A DNA stretch of 21,243 bases, from IMG/VR virus record IMGVR_UViG_3300044815_000094, positions 1 through 21,243 of that record, one strand, 5' to 3'. Positions within the stretch are counted from its first letter, which is position 1; the number at the start of each line of letters is the position of its first letter. The notes below the pieces were generated by a model, which was not told where the DNA came from, made no database searches, and saw only the letters and a program-made list of their open reading frames with translations. Both the position numbers and the translations under genes were made by a program. Below, piece after piece: positions 11,327 to 17,962 of the stretch. This DNA is from a virus.

Positions 11327-12448
11327 TTGATTGATTCTCCACCTACCAAAGTTGAAATCAATCATTGTTACAACCGGATGCCAAGATTTGGCGAGTTACA
11401 CGGCTTGATGCATCCAACACCAGAGGCAATTATAGCGATGAAAGATTACGAATACAACTACCCTGCATACATCAACATTCCTTTCTTTGTATTAAAAGAC
11501 AAAAAACTAGACGCATTCAATAAACAATTATTTGCATTTTTCTGGAGTTTTTCTGTTGCTGGTAGAAAGATTGTTACGAGCAATGGGTATCTTTCGGGAT
11601 TTCTTGATGTTACTGAAAGACATATTCAGAACTGTTTAAAATATCTTGAGGATATAGGTTATATCCAAAGAGTTATGAATGGAAATCACAGACGAATTGA
11701 AGTTTTATGTACAGTTAACACGCCAATTGATTTTGAAGATTCCCACGACCCAGATCCACAAAAAAAACTCAAAATAGTCGAGAAACATGATGATTTAGAG
11801 GGACGAACCACAGTTCGCCCCCCCCACGAACCACAGTTCGCCCCCCCACGAACTACAGTTCACCCATATATTAAAGCTTATAATAAAGAAGATATTAAAG
11901 AAAAAGATACACCTAAACCCAGCGCCCCCGCTAAAGCGGAGTCGGATAAGACTTTTTTATTAACCCTAGAAGACATGATAAAAGACAATCCTTACGGCAT
12001 AGCAGCACAAATGCTCGCGGAATGGCTAATTATTCGTAAAAGGAAGAAGGCTCCTCTAACCCATTGCGCATGGAATAGAACCAACAAAGTACTTACAAGA
12101 CTTGTAAACGACGGGCTTGATGCCATTGACTGCTTTGAGAGAATGGTAGCCAATGGTTGGCAGGGAATGGAATACAAGTATTTCGAACAAGAATTGAAAT
12201 CCACACCAATTACAAGAAAATCGGATATTGATAAAGAAATAAGGGCGCGTGAACTAAAAGTTCAAGAAGAAAAGCGAAGAGAATTTGAAGCCCCAAAAAA
12301 CGTCATAAATTCCATTATCCAGAGAACAGGGTTTTCAGAAGCCAATCAAAGATATCTTGAAGAACGTGAAAGGCTAGGCATGGACGCGCGTAAGCTACAC
12401 GAGTACAACATGAAAAAACATCTAGAAAAAATTCAAGCGGGTGGATAA
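11327..12448 (+). CDS. Phage replication initiator with winged HTH domain
   Basis: 373 residues from the TTG at 11327, or 356 from the ATG at 11378; neither has a clear ribosome site. Residues 61-127 form a winged helix-turn-helix (LDAFNKQLFAFFWSFS, then TSNGYLSGFLDVTERHIQNC and LKYLEDIGYIQRV), as in phage O-type and HTH_36 replication proteins. A low-complexity linker (160-200) is encoded by three DNA repeats. Residues 210-300 are helical with a WLIIRKRKKAPLTHCAWNRT segment; the C-terminus is a charged helix. It is the first gene of the plus-strand replication block, divergent from the early operon. By analogy with lambda O it would bind the internal repeats and recruit host replication proteins; this is inference. 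Confidence 0.75.
   Translation: MIDSPPTKVEINHCYNRMPRFGELHGLMHPTPEAIIAMKDYEYNYPAYINIPFFVLKDKKLDAFNKQLFAFFWSFSVAGRKIVTSNGYLSGFLDVTERHIQNCLKYLEDIGYIQRVMNGNHRRIEVLCTVNTPIDFEDSHDPDPQKKLKIVEKHDDLEGRTTVRPPHEPQFAPPRTTVHPYIKAYNKEDIKEKDTPKPSAPAKAESDKTFLLTLEDMIKDNPYGIAAQMLAEWLIIRKRKKAPLTHCAWNRTNKVLTRLVNDGLDAIDCFERMVANGWQGMEYKYFEQELKSTPITRKSDIDKEIRARELKVQEEKRREFEAPKNVINSIIQRTGFSEANQRYLEERERLGMDARKLHEYNMKKHLEKIQAGG
11803..11865 (+). repeat. Three tandem 22-23 bp repeats with dyads, candidate replication origin
   Basis: Repeats start at 11803, 11826 and 11848. Each has the dyad GAAC-CACA-GTTC (third copy CTACA) followed by a C-tract of 8, 7 and 3 bases. They lie in the coding region of the initiator, as the lambda iterons lie in gene O. 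Copies 1 and 3 are read as RTTV(R/H)P, but copy 2 is in another frame (HEPQFAPP), which shows that the DNA, not the peptide, is the repeated unit. Confidence 0.65.
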
Positions 12449-12676
12449 ATGCATAAAGGGCTATGGATAGCTAGAAAGAACCACCTGTGTTGCATCATAA
12501 AGGAAATATCCGACAACTATGGCGGTGATGACCGAGAGTGGCTTAAAGGCCACTGTATGGAGCTTTTAGGAAGATATGCAGGGGAAGATATTGAGACTCC
12601 TATAGCTGTTTACCAGAAAATATTGGATTCTTACGTTTACACAATCAACGGATGGATGAAATGCAAATCGTGGTAA
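12449..12676 (+). CDS. Small unknown protein in the replication operon
   Basis: 75 residues starting immediately after the initiator stop. MHKGLWIARKNHLCCIIKEI, then DREWLKGHCMELLGRYAGED and a helix to the end. Three Cys and two His are present but not in a clear zinc pattern. Its TAA overlaps the likely ATG of the VRR-NUC gene (TAATG), so the three genes form one translation unit. A replication accessory role is possible from position only. Confidence 0.6.
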   Translation: MHKGLWIARKNHLCCIIKEISDNYGGDDREWLKGHCMELLGRYAGEDIETPIAVYQKILDSYVYTINGWMKCKSW

Positions 12677-13041
12677 TGACGGAGAACCAAGAACAAAAAG
12701 CGTTAGTAAAGTGGTTGAGCTATCATCCAGTTTTGAAAAGATTTTACTTGAAGCTAAACAACGAGGGTAAGCGCACCGAACAGCAGGGGTTTAATCTTAA
12801 ATTGATGGGGTTGCGTCCCGGCGCTAGTGACATGCTGATATTTTATCCGACCAAAACATATCACGGGTTATTTTTGGAATTAAAACGCAATAAAAAATAC
12901 ACGCCGTCCGAAAGAAGCACAAATACTTGGGTTTTGCAAGAAGAATTTTTAAAATTGGTAAAAAGTGTTGGATTTTCAGGAGAATTTTGCTATGGTTATC
13001 TTGATGCTATAAAAATTATCGATGCTTATCTCCTGACGTAA
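12676..13041 (+). CDS. VRR-NUC domain nuclease
   Basis: 121 residues from ATG at 12676 (MTENQEQKALVKWLSYHPVL); an earlier in-frame ATG at 12652 lies inside the upstream gene. The core has the VRR-NUC signature: E near the N-terminus, LNNEGKRT, then LMGLRPGASDMLIFYP with the catalytic Asp, and LFLELKRNKKYTPSE with the E-x-K motif. The Q-E pair near the end (WVLQEEFLKLVKSVGFSGEF) completes the fold. Family members cut branched DNA such as Holliday junctions, so it likely resolves replication or recombination intermediates before packaging. TAATG overlap links it to the upstream gene. Confidence 0.85.
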   Translation: MTENQEQKALVKWLSYHPVLKRFYLKLNNEGKRTEQQGFNLKLMGLRPGASDMLIFYPTKTYHGLFLELKRNKKYTPSERSTNTWVLQEEFLKLVKSVGFSGEFCYGYLDAIKIIDAYLLT

Positions 13042-13098
13042 TTTTATGCTTAGTACCAAGTTTCATTATAAAACTCCTTGTTAAATACCCGGTGCATT

Positions 13099-13114
13099 GC
13101 CCCAGAAATGGGGC
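13099..13114. terminator. Hairpin between convergent genes
   Basis: GCCCC-AGAAAT-GGGGC forms a perfect 5-bp stem between the end of the VRR-NUC gene (+) and the end of the 13124 gene (-); GCA/TGC may extend it beyond a small bulge. A loosely T-rich stretch follows in the plus direction. Position fits a two-way terminator; strength is modest. Confidence 0.5.
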
Positions 13115-13123
13115 TAGTGCGTT

Positions 13124-13348
13124 CTATGATTTTCTTTTGTTAAATAAAACCTCACTAAACATCAAATCTAAATAATTATCACGTACCATTGCTTTCAATT
13201 CCTTGTTCTCTTTGCAAATCTTAATGTAGTCCTCCTCAAGTCGCGTAAAATACTCATTCTGTCTGTTGAGAGACTCTTGGGCGTAATCAACTTGGTTTAA
13301 AAAGTGATTGAGAGAGAATAGTTTTTTTGCTATATTCCAAATTGTCAT
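13124..13348 (-). CDS. Small coiled-coil protein
   Basis: 74 residues from ATG at 13348, chosen because AAGGAG lies 9 nt upstream; a longer frame to 13384 lacks such a site. MTIWNIAKKLFSLNHFLNQV begins it, and residues 20-55 (ESLNRQNEYFTRLEEDYIKI, CKENKELK) form a coiled coil. The N-terminal WNIAKKLFSL could be a short amphipathic or membrane-touching helix. Function unknown. Confidence 0.6.
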   Translation of the reverse strand: MTIWNIAKKLFSLNHFLNQVDYAQESLNRQNEYFTRLEEDYIKICKENKELKAMVRDNYLDLMFSEVLFNKRKS

Positions 13349-13420
13349 TATCTTTACTCCTTGTTTGTTAATGATTTGCAGCACATTTTTCTCTTAAAGC
13401 AGTGTGCTGCGTTAGATTAT

Positions 13421-13588
13421 CTACATCGCTAATAAATCGTCAATTGCTTCTTGTTCTGTACATCCATGACCTATCGGTTCACTACTTGGTGTCTCATAGT
13501 CAATCATTCCTCCATCGTAATCATCAAATATAGCCATCCATCCACCGTCAATGTCATAGTATGTTTGAATTATTCTTTGTTTGCTCAT
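13421..13588 (-). CDS. Small HicB-like-fold unknown protein
   Basis: 55 residues from ATG at 13588 with GGTGGA upstream; the longer frame to 13654 would run through an inverted repeat and is not preferred. MSKQRIIQTYYDIDGGWMAI, FDDYDGGMIDYETPSSEP, then GHGCTEQEAIDDLLAM. The final TEQEAIDDLL and the beta strands before it resemble the small HicB-type fold, but no HicA partner lies nearby. Similar short phage proteins exist without known function. Confidence 0.55.
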   Translation of the reverse strand: MSKQRIIQTYYDIDGGWMAIFDDYDGGMIDYETPSSEPIGHGCTEQEAIDDLLAM

Positions 13589-13622
13589 CGCTAATCCACC
13601 ATAGTTGTAATTAAGTAATGTG

Positions 13623-13646
13623 TGCATTATTGCATTTAATAATGCA
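13623..13646. promoter_or_regulatory. Perfect 9-bp inverted repeat in divergent control region
   Basis: TGCATTATT (13623-13631) and AATAATGCA (13638-13646) flank a 6-nt spacer GCATTT. It lies between the minus-strand gene starting at 13588 and the late operon starting at 13719, so it may be an operator controlling either. The following 70 bp are AT-rich and likely hold the late promoter (TTTACA at 13661 region), which I cannot fix exactly. Confidence 0.5.
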
Positions 13647-13718
13647 TGAGTCAATAGTTATTTTTACATTTTTTAATCTTGTGATAAGCTAATAATAACT
13701 AACGCAAAAGGATGTTGA

Positions 13719-14132
13719 ATGCCAAAGTTTAGCCAATCTTCTTTCTCAAAGCTTTCTAGCTGCCATATTGATTTACAAGTGCTATTTTATGAAGTCATTA
13801 AGAACTTTGATTGCACAATATTAGAGGGGTATCGCAATGAAAAAGACCAAGAAGAGGCGTTTGAAAAGGGCAATACAAAGGTTCATTATCCGCATGGCAA
13901 ACATAATCGTACCCCTTCCTTAGCTGTAGATGTGATTCCATATCCGGTTGACTGGAAAGATAGTAAACTGCATTTATGGTTTGGCGGATATGTGCTAGGT
14001 ATAGCTCAAATGCTGAAAGACCAAGGTAAAATGACACATTCGTTACGCTGGGGTGGCTCATGGGATGGTTTGGGTAAGCTTGATAAACCCGGACAACTCA
14101 ACGACCCTGTGCATTTCGAACTTATGGAGTAA
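13719..14132 (+). CDS. M15-family peptidase, phage endolysin
   Basis: 137 residues. EGYRNEKDQEEAF (36-48) is the family G-x-R-x4-Q helix; HYPHGKHNRTPSLAVDVIPY (56-75) carries zinc ligands His62 and Asp71; the C-terminal DPVHFELM gives His132 and the catalytic Glu. This is the VanY/L-alanyl-D-glutamate peptidase group of phage endolysins, which cut the peptide of murein. No signal peptide, so release depends on the holin encoded next. AAAGGA ribosome site 8 nt before ATG. First gene of the late operon. Confidence 0.9.
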   Translation: MPKFSQSSFSKLSSCHIDLQVLFYEVIKNFDCTILEGYRNEKDQEEAFEKGNTKVHYPHGKHNRTPSLAVDVIPYPVDWKDSKLHLWFGGYVLGIAQMLKDQGKMTHSLRWGGSWDGLGKLDKPGQLNDPVHFELME

Positions 14133-14137
14133 TAGCC

Positions 14138-14362
14138 ATGGCAATCAGAAAGGTTAAGCGGTTCATAAAGAAAAATCCTGCTTCTGCTTTATCTGTGCCT
14201 GCCGTACTTTGCTTTATACAATTTATCACTTATGCTGTGGAGATATACCGTAGTGGGGTGTTTGATAAAGCCGCGATGAATCAATTGCTGTCGTCTGTTG
14301 ATGGATTTGAGGCAGTTTGTTTAGCTATAATAATGCTAGTATTACAAGATAAAAAAAAGTAA
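14138..14362 (+). CDS. Putative holin
   Basis: 74 residues with a basic N-terminus (MAIRKVKRFIKKNPASALSV), a hydrophobic segment at 18-36 (VPAVLCFIQFITYAVEIY) and a second at 55-69 (DGFEAVCLAIIMLVLQ), ending in DKKK. Two membrane segments, a charged tail and the place directly after the endolysin fit a holin that pierces the inner membrane. A GGAG ribosome site overlaps the endolysin end. The sequence family cannot be named. Confidence 0.72.
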   Translation: MAIRKVKRFIKKNPASALSVPAVLCFIQFITYAVEIYRSGVFDKAAMNQLLSSVDGFEAVCLAIIMLVLQDKKK

Positions 14363-14396
14363 TATTCGATCATTCACGCATTAAAGGATTAATGTA

Positions 14397-14855
14397 ATGG
14401 CAGGTAAGCCAAATCCACCTAAAGTATATGCAAAAGAGCCTACAGGCAGGCCATTAAAGTTCACTCCTGAGCGACGCGCATCCATTATCGATGACATATC
14501 TAAATTCGTGCCCTATGAGCTAGCAGCTGAAGCCAACGGCATTACTGTTGCAACTTTGTACGATTGGCTTAAGACTGGTAGAGAACATGCAAATGAGGGA
14601 ATAACATCTGATTACACTATCTTTTCTGACGGTCTAAAACGTGCCGAGGCTTCAAAAGTCATACTACACACCGGTAAAATATCAAATAATGTCGACAAAT
14701 GGCAGGCTGATGCTTGGCTGTTAGAACGCCGTTGGCATAAGCATTTCAGCGCCAATGCTGGCATCAATGAACTCAATCAAAAGCTAGACACACTCATAGA
14801 CGGGGATAAACGTGAAAAATTCAGAGAAGAAAAAAATGATGAAGAAGGCTGTTAA
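14397..14855 (+). CDS. terS: Terminase small subunit-like DNA-binding protein
   Basis: 152 residues. Residues 20-60 hold a helix-turn-helix (FTPERRASIIDDISKFVPYE, then LAAEANGITVATLYDWLKTG), typical of phage small terminase and of the DNA-recognition domain that finds the packaging site. A helical oligomerisation region follows (LKRAEASKVILHTGKISNNV, WLLERRWHKHF). The C-terminus is charged. The gene sits between lysis genes and a small-gene run that leads to the large subunit. Ribosome site AAAGGATTAATGTA. Confidence 0.8.
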   Translation: MAGKPNPPKVYAKEPTGRPLKFTPERRASIIDDISKFVPYELAAEANGITVATLYDWLKTGREHANEGITSDYTIFSDGLKRAEASKVILHTGKISNNVDKWQADAWLLERRWHKHFSANAGINELNQKLDTLIDGDKREKFREEKNDEEGC

Positions 14856-14931
14856 GAAAATGCATGGTGAGCATGAGAAGCATTTGCATGAGCTGCCAAA
14901 GGCTATGAAAGCAGAAAAGGGAAAGAAATAA
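14836..14931 (+). CDS. Tiny Lys/His-rich protein
   Basis: 31 residues from ATG at 14836 (MMKKAVKKMHGEHEKHLHEL, then PKAMKAEKGKK) with AGAGAAG before it; a GTG at 14812 gives eight more residues. TAA at 14929-14931 overlaps the next ATG. The very basic, His-containing product might bind DNA or metal. Part of a packed run of tiny genes between TerS and TerL; function unknown. Confidence 0.5.
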   Translation: MMKKAVKKMHGEHEKHLHELPKAMKAEKGKK

Positions 14932-15101
14932 TGAGCGCTAAATACACATCAAATAAGCCAGACGGCTATCAAGCAACACGCAACAATATCTATCTTGAGC
15001 GTGAGCAGACACAACAAGTCCGCACATTCAAAGATGCTGGCGCATGTCGTAATCTGCGTGCTCAAAGCCGTGATAATTATGGACGTAAGGATTATAAATG
15101 A
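14931..15101 (+). CDS. Small basic unknown protein, 56 aa
   Basis: ATG at 14931 overlaps the previous stop (TAATG); TGA at 15099-15101 overlaps the next ATG (ATGA). MSAKYTSNKPDGYQATRNNI, then REQTQQVRTFKDAGACRNLR and a basic tail. Polar and probably poorly structured. The tight overlaps show that it is translated as part of the operon. Function unknown. Confidence 0.6.
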   Translation: MSAKYTSNKPDGYQATRNNIYLEREQTQQVRTFKDAGACRNLRAQSRDNYGRKDYK

Positions 15102-15286
15102 CAGTTTTAGTAGATGCGCTTCAACAGATAGCGGTAAACGATATTAAAGGCTCGTTGAATAACATTCGTTGGTTTGCGTTAGGTGCTGCTCAGGCAAGCA
15201 GAGAGCAGGCTTTTCACGATATTTACTATAACTTGGGAAAAGTTATAGATACGCTTGATGAAAATAATGGAGAGGAACAATTATGA
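15098..15286 (+). CDS. Small unknown protein, paralogue of 15635 gene (copy 1)
   Basis: 62 residues. NDIKGSLNNIRWFALGAA (14-31), then AFHDIYYNLGKVIDTLD. The same order of residues (I..SL..[IV]..F.LGA....AF.DI...L...I) appears in 15635-15829, so the two come from a duplication. Likely a helical bundle. Overlaps both neighbours by ATGA. Function unknown; position suggests packaging or head assembly help, without proof. Confidence 0.65.
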   Translation: MTVLVDALQQIAVNDIKGSLNNIRWFALGAAQASREQAFHDIYYNLGKVIDTLDENNGEEQL

Positions 15287-15450
15287 GTTTATTAATATCG
15301 TTTTTAGGTAGCCATTTGTTACCAGCGCTTGAAGCTGCATTTATAGCACATGAGCCTGAAATGCAAGAGGCTTTAGTTAATGAAGTTGCGACTCTTGTTG
15401 AGCATTTGGGAGGTTGGGTTGAGGCTAAATTGCATAAGAAAGAGGGTTAA
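15283..15450 (+). CDS. Small helical protein with hydrophobic N-terminus
   Basis: 55 residues. MSLLISFLGSHLLPALEAAF, then HEPEMQEALVNEVATLVEHL and a basic tail (AKLHKKEG). Amphipathic helices, with a hydrophobic N-terminus that is too short and mixed for a clear membrane anchor. ATGA overlap with the gene before it. Function unknown. Confidence 0.6.
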   Translation: MSLLISFLGSHLLPALEAAFIAHEPEMQEALVNEVATLVEHLGGWVEAKLHKKEG

Positions 15451-15452
15451 TC

Positions 15453-15632
15453 ATGTCTGAGAAATGGATACAGAAAATGCATATGAAGAAAGGCGCATTA
15501 CATAAAGAATTGGGTGTACCAGAAGGCAAGAAGATACCAGCTAAGAAGCTCAAGGCTGCTGAGAAAAGCAAGAATCCTACTGAGCGCAAGCGTGCTGTAT
15601 TGGCTGAAACTTTGAAGAAAATTAGGAAATAA
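15453..15632 (+). CDS. Small Lys-rich phage protein, 59 aa
   Basis: ATG at 15453, TAA at 15630-15632. MSEKWIQKMHMKKGALHKEL, then GVPEGKKIPAKKLKAAEKSK and RAVLAETLKKIRK. The KGALHKELGVPEGKKIP segment is a pattern I recall from small phage head-region proteins of unknown role. Very basic, so nucleic-acid contact is plausible. Two bases separate it from the preceding stop. Confidence 0.65.
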   Translation: MSEKWIQKMHMKKGALHKELGVPEGKKIPAKKLKAAEKSKNPTERKRAVLAETLKKIRK

Positions 15633-15634
15633 TT

Positions 15635-15829
15635 ATGGTTTCGTTAGTTGATGAGAGTGATGGATCTGTGATTAGCAATATTAGGGCTTCTTTAAAAGAG
15701 GTAAAGCTGTTTACTTTGGGTGCTTATTCAGGATCAAATAATATTGCTTTCTATGACATATCCGATAGATTATCTGCAATCATAGAAATGTTTGATAGGC
15801 CAGATAAACCATGCAAAGAGGTTATATAA
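15635..15829 (+). CDS. Small unknown protein, paralogue of 15098 gene (copy 2)
   Basis: 64 residues. SNIRASLKEVKLFTLGAYSG, then AFYDISDRLSAIIEMFD align with copy 1 over about 40 residues, while the ends differ. Its stop overlaps the next ATG (TAATG). Divergence between copies suggests an old duplication with both kept. Function unknown. Confidence 0.65.
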   Translation: MVSLVDESDGSVISNIRASLKEVKLFTLGAYSGSNNIAFYDISDRLSAIIEMFDRPDKPCKEVI

Positions 15830-15984
15830 TGGAAGCCATTAAAAACAAGTGGATTGATAAGACTAAGGGCACGAAAGAGCCTGAGGCTAAGAAGAGGCCA
15901 GAGGCCAAAGACCCAAATGGCAGCCCCTACTCCTTCGCTGCTCGGGCTAATTACAAATCATCATTGCGCGGGATAAGAAAATAG
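15829..15984 (+). CDS. Small basic unknown protein, 51 aa
   Basis: ATG at 15829, TAG at 15982-15984, directly followed by the ATG of the NrdR-like gene. MEAIKNKWIDKTKGTKEPEA, then KKRPEAKDPNGSPYSFAARA and NYKSSLRGIRK. Low complexity and basic. Its end resembles the basic tail of the 14931 gene product only loosely. Function unknown. Confidence 0.6.
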   Translation: MEAIKNKWIDKTKGTKEPEAKKRPEAKDPNGSPYSFAARANYKSSLRGIRK

Positions 15985-16170
15985 ATGCAATGCAAATCGT
16001 GTGGATACGGTGACTCTCGTGTGGTGGAAACCACGCAGAATGAACGCACAAATCTTGTTATGCGCAGACGTGAGTGCATCAAATGTGGTGTGCGCTATAC
16101 TACACAAGAACGCATCCATGATAGACCGAATTATAAAACCCCTCCTCCAAAGACGGTGCTTGAGAAATGA
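15985..16170 (+). CDS. NrdR-like zinc-ribbon protein without ATP-cone
   Basis: 61 residues. C3-x2-C6 and C31-x2-C34 with SRVVETTQN and RRRECIKCGVRYTTQERI match the zinc ribbon of NrdR, the repressor of ribonucleotide reductase genes. The ATP-cone that senses nucleotides in NrdR (about 90 more residues) is absent; a basic Pro-rich tail replaces it. It could bind DNA at NrdR-like boxes or serve in packaging, since it lies directly before TerL (ATGA overlap). Fold assignment is firm; role is inference. Confidence 0.82.
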   Translation: MQCKSCGYGDSRVVETTQNERTNLVMRRRECIKCGVRYTTQERIHDRPNYKTPPPKTVLEK

Positions 16171-17729
16171 TTCTAACAGCCTCAGCCATTGCGCGCCGTA
16201 TTGCAGAAATAGAAGAATCACGCCGTAAGGGTACAGAGCGACAGGTAACAATCAACGACACAGGGATGATAATACATGCTAGTGAACAGGATAAAGTCTA
16301 TATTCCGACTGCGACCGGTCGTATTGCTCATGACGATGACCGCTTTGTCCGTGTCATTATGGGACCATATGGCAGTGGAAAATCTACGTGGGCAGCTACT
16401 GAAATTGTTAAGCGAGCCTGTTCAATGCCTGTGTGGCACAACGGGCGAAGACGATCTAGATGGGGAATCGTACGGAATACATCCGGTGAGCTATCAACCA
16501 CCACTTTAGCTACATGGCTTGCATGGTTTGAAGAGCTAGGCGACATACGTAAGCGCCAAAAGCCCATAATGACCTATGAGCACACGTTTAATGATGGACG
16601 TGGCGTTGTAGAACTTGAGTTATTGTTCATCGCTCTTGACCGTCCTGAAGACGTTAGGAAGATTAAATCATTGGAATTGACTGGTTGCTATATTAATGAG
16701 CTATCAGAAGTACCGAAGGCTGCTCTTGCACACATGAAGGGTCGGGTTAATCGCTATCCGTCTAAAGCATTTTGTCATGATCCTTACTGGTCGGGCATTA
16801 TTGCCGATACCAACCCGCCAGAAGATGACCATTGGATATTCAAAGACTTTGAAGAACAGGCGTTTGACCATCATGTCTTATTTAAACAACCACCGGGATT
16901 AATCAAGAATGACGATGACAAATGGGTTAGAAATCCTAATGCTGATAATGCTAGTCATTTACCTGATAACTACTATGAGATGTTGGCAGAAGGTCAAAGC
17001 CAAGAGTTTATTAAGGTATTTTGTCTTGGTGAATATGGAAGTGTGGGCTTTGGTAAAAGGGTTTATCCTGAATTCAATCCTGATTTTCATGCGGTTGATG
17101 TACTTACGGCGATACAGGGGGATTCGCTTATCCTTGGTTGGGATTTTGGCCTTACTCCTGCTTGCGTGGTCTTACAGTTATCAGCCCGTGGGCAGTTGCT
17201 CATCTTAAAAGAGTACGTAGGCGATGGCATGGGCATTAGAACATTTGCAGATTCTGTGGTTATCCCGGGATTGCTGAAAGATTTCCCATATTGCAAGGTT
17301 GGTGATTTATCTATAGCTGACCCTGCAGGTAACGCACGTGATCAGATAGTAGAAGAAATGTCATGCATTGGTGAGCTTAATTCTCTAGGCATACCAACGA
17401 CCGCAGCACGCACTAACGACATTGACCCGCGCATAGGGTCTGTTAAGTACTTTCTGAACAAAATGGTTGATGGTAAGCCGGGATTATTGCTAGACAGGCG
17501 CAAATGTCCGACACTGTTTAAGGGTTTTGTAAAGGATTACGTCTTTGCACGAGTCGCCGTGTCTGGAGAAGAGCGTTACAAGGACAAGCCCAATAAGAAT
17601 ATGGCTTCACATCCCATGGATGCGTTGGGATATGCGTGTCTTGAGATAGCGAGTGACCGGATAGCGTTAGATAAGATGGGTGATAAGCCCGTGGTAGATA
17701 TGTATAATCCTGTATTTAGGTGGCAATGA
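16167..17729 (+). CDS. terL: Terminase large subunit
   Basis: 520 residues, full length. ATPase: Walker A GPYGSGKST (66-74), Walker B region LTGCYINELSEV (171-182), and the ADTNPPEDDHW coupling segment (213-223). RNase H-like nuclease: LILGWDFGLTP (321-331, Asp326), DPAGNARDQ (384-392) and a late acidic motif in KNMASHPMDALGYA (477-490, Asp484). It pumps DNA into the prohead at the portal and cuts it. It overlaps the zinc-ribbon gene by 4 bp and the following gene as well. With a P22-type portal downstream, headful packaging is the likely mode. Confidence 0.96.
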   Translation: MILTASAIARRIAEIEESRRKGTERQVTINDTGMIIHASEQDKVYIPTATGRIAHDDDRFVRVIMGPYGSGKSTWAATEIVKRACSMPVWHNGRRRSRWGIVRNTSGELSTTTLATWLAWFEELGDIRKRQKPIMTYEHTFNDGRGVVELELLFIALDRPEDVRKIKSLELTGCYINELSEVPKAALAHMKGRVNRYPSKAFCHDPYWSGIIADTNPPEDDHWIFKDFEEQAFDHHVLFKQPPGLIKNDDDKWVRNPNADNASHLPDNYYEMLAEGQSQEFIKVFCLGEYGSVGFGKRVYPEFNPDFHAVDVLTAIQGDSLILGWDFGLTPACVVLQLSARGQLLILKEYVGDGMGIRTFADSVVIPGLLKDFPYCKVGDLSIADPAGNARDQIVEEMSCIGELNSLGIPTTAARTNDIDPRIGSVKYFLNKMVDGKPGLLLDRRKCPTLFKGFVKDYVFARVAVSGEERYKDKPNKNMASHPMDALGYACLEIASDRIALDKMGDKPVVDMYNPVFRWQ

Positions 17730-17962
17730 TGCGAGTTAAAATAACCGTAGGAAATAATTTTGAAAATTACAAATCTGCCATCATCGTATCGGTAATACCG
17801 AATGAAGGGTGTGAAAATTTTGATGATATCCAGCAATATAATTGCTGCGCAGAAGTACCTTTTATGCAAATAAATGATTATCATTTTTCATCAATAGAAA
17901 GGTGCATTAATCTATGCCTAGAACTGTATGAAAAGTCATTAAAGGATAATAGTGAAAAATAG
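17726..17962 (+). CDS. Small unknown protein after TerL
   Basis: 78 residues from ATG at 17726, which overlaps the TerL stop (ATGA); ATG at 17729 is also possible. MMRVKITVGNNFENYKSAII, CCAEVPFMQINDYHFSSIER and a Cys-containing C-terminal helix. Beta strands then a helix; no known domain. The next small gene starts inside its end. Function unknown. Confidence 0.6.
   Translation: MMRVKITVGNNFENYKSAIIVSVIPNEGCENFDDIQQYNCCAEVPFMQINDYHFSSIERCINLCLELYEKSLKDNSEK

Noticed and set aside
11803-11865. CRISPR array
   Set aside because: Only three units, no spacers of distinct sequence, and located inside a coding region; dyads and C-tracts fit iterons better.
13421-13588. HicAB toxin-antitoxin system
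   Set aside because: Only a weak HicB-like fold is suggested, and no HicA-type toxin lies on either side.
15961-16251. 96-codon minus-strand open frame
   Set aside because: Antisense to the NrdR-like zinc ribbon and the start of TerL, both of which are clear.
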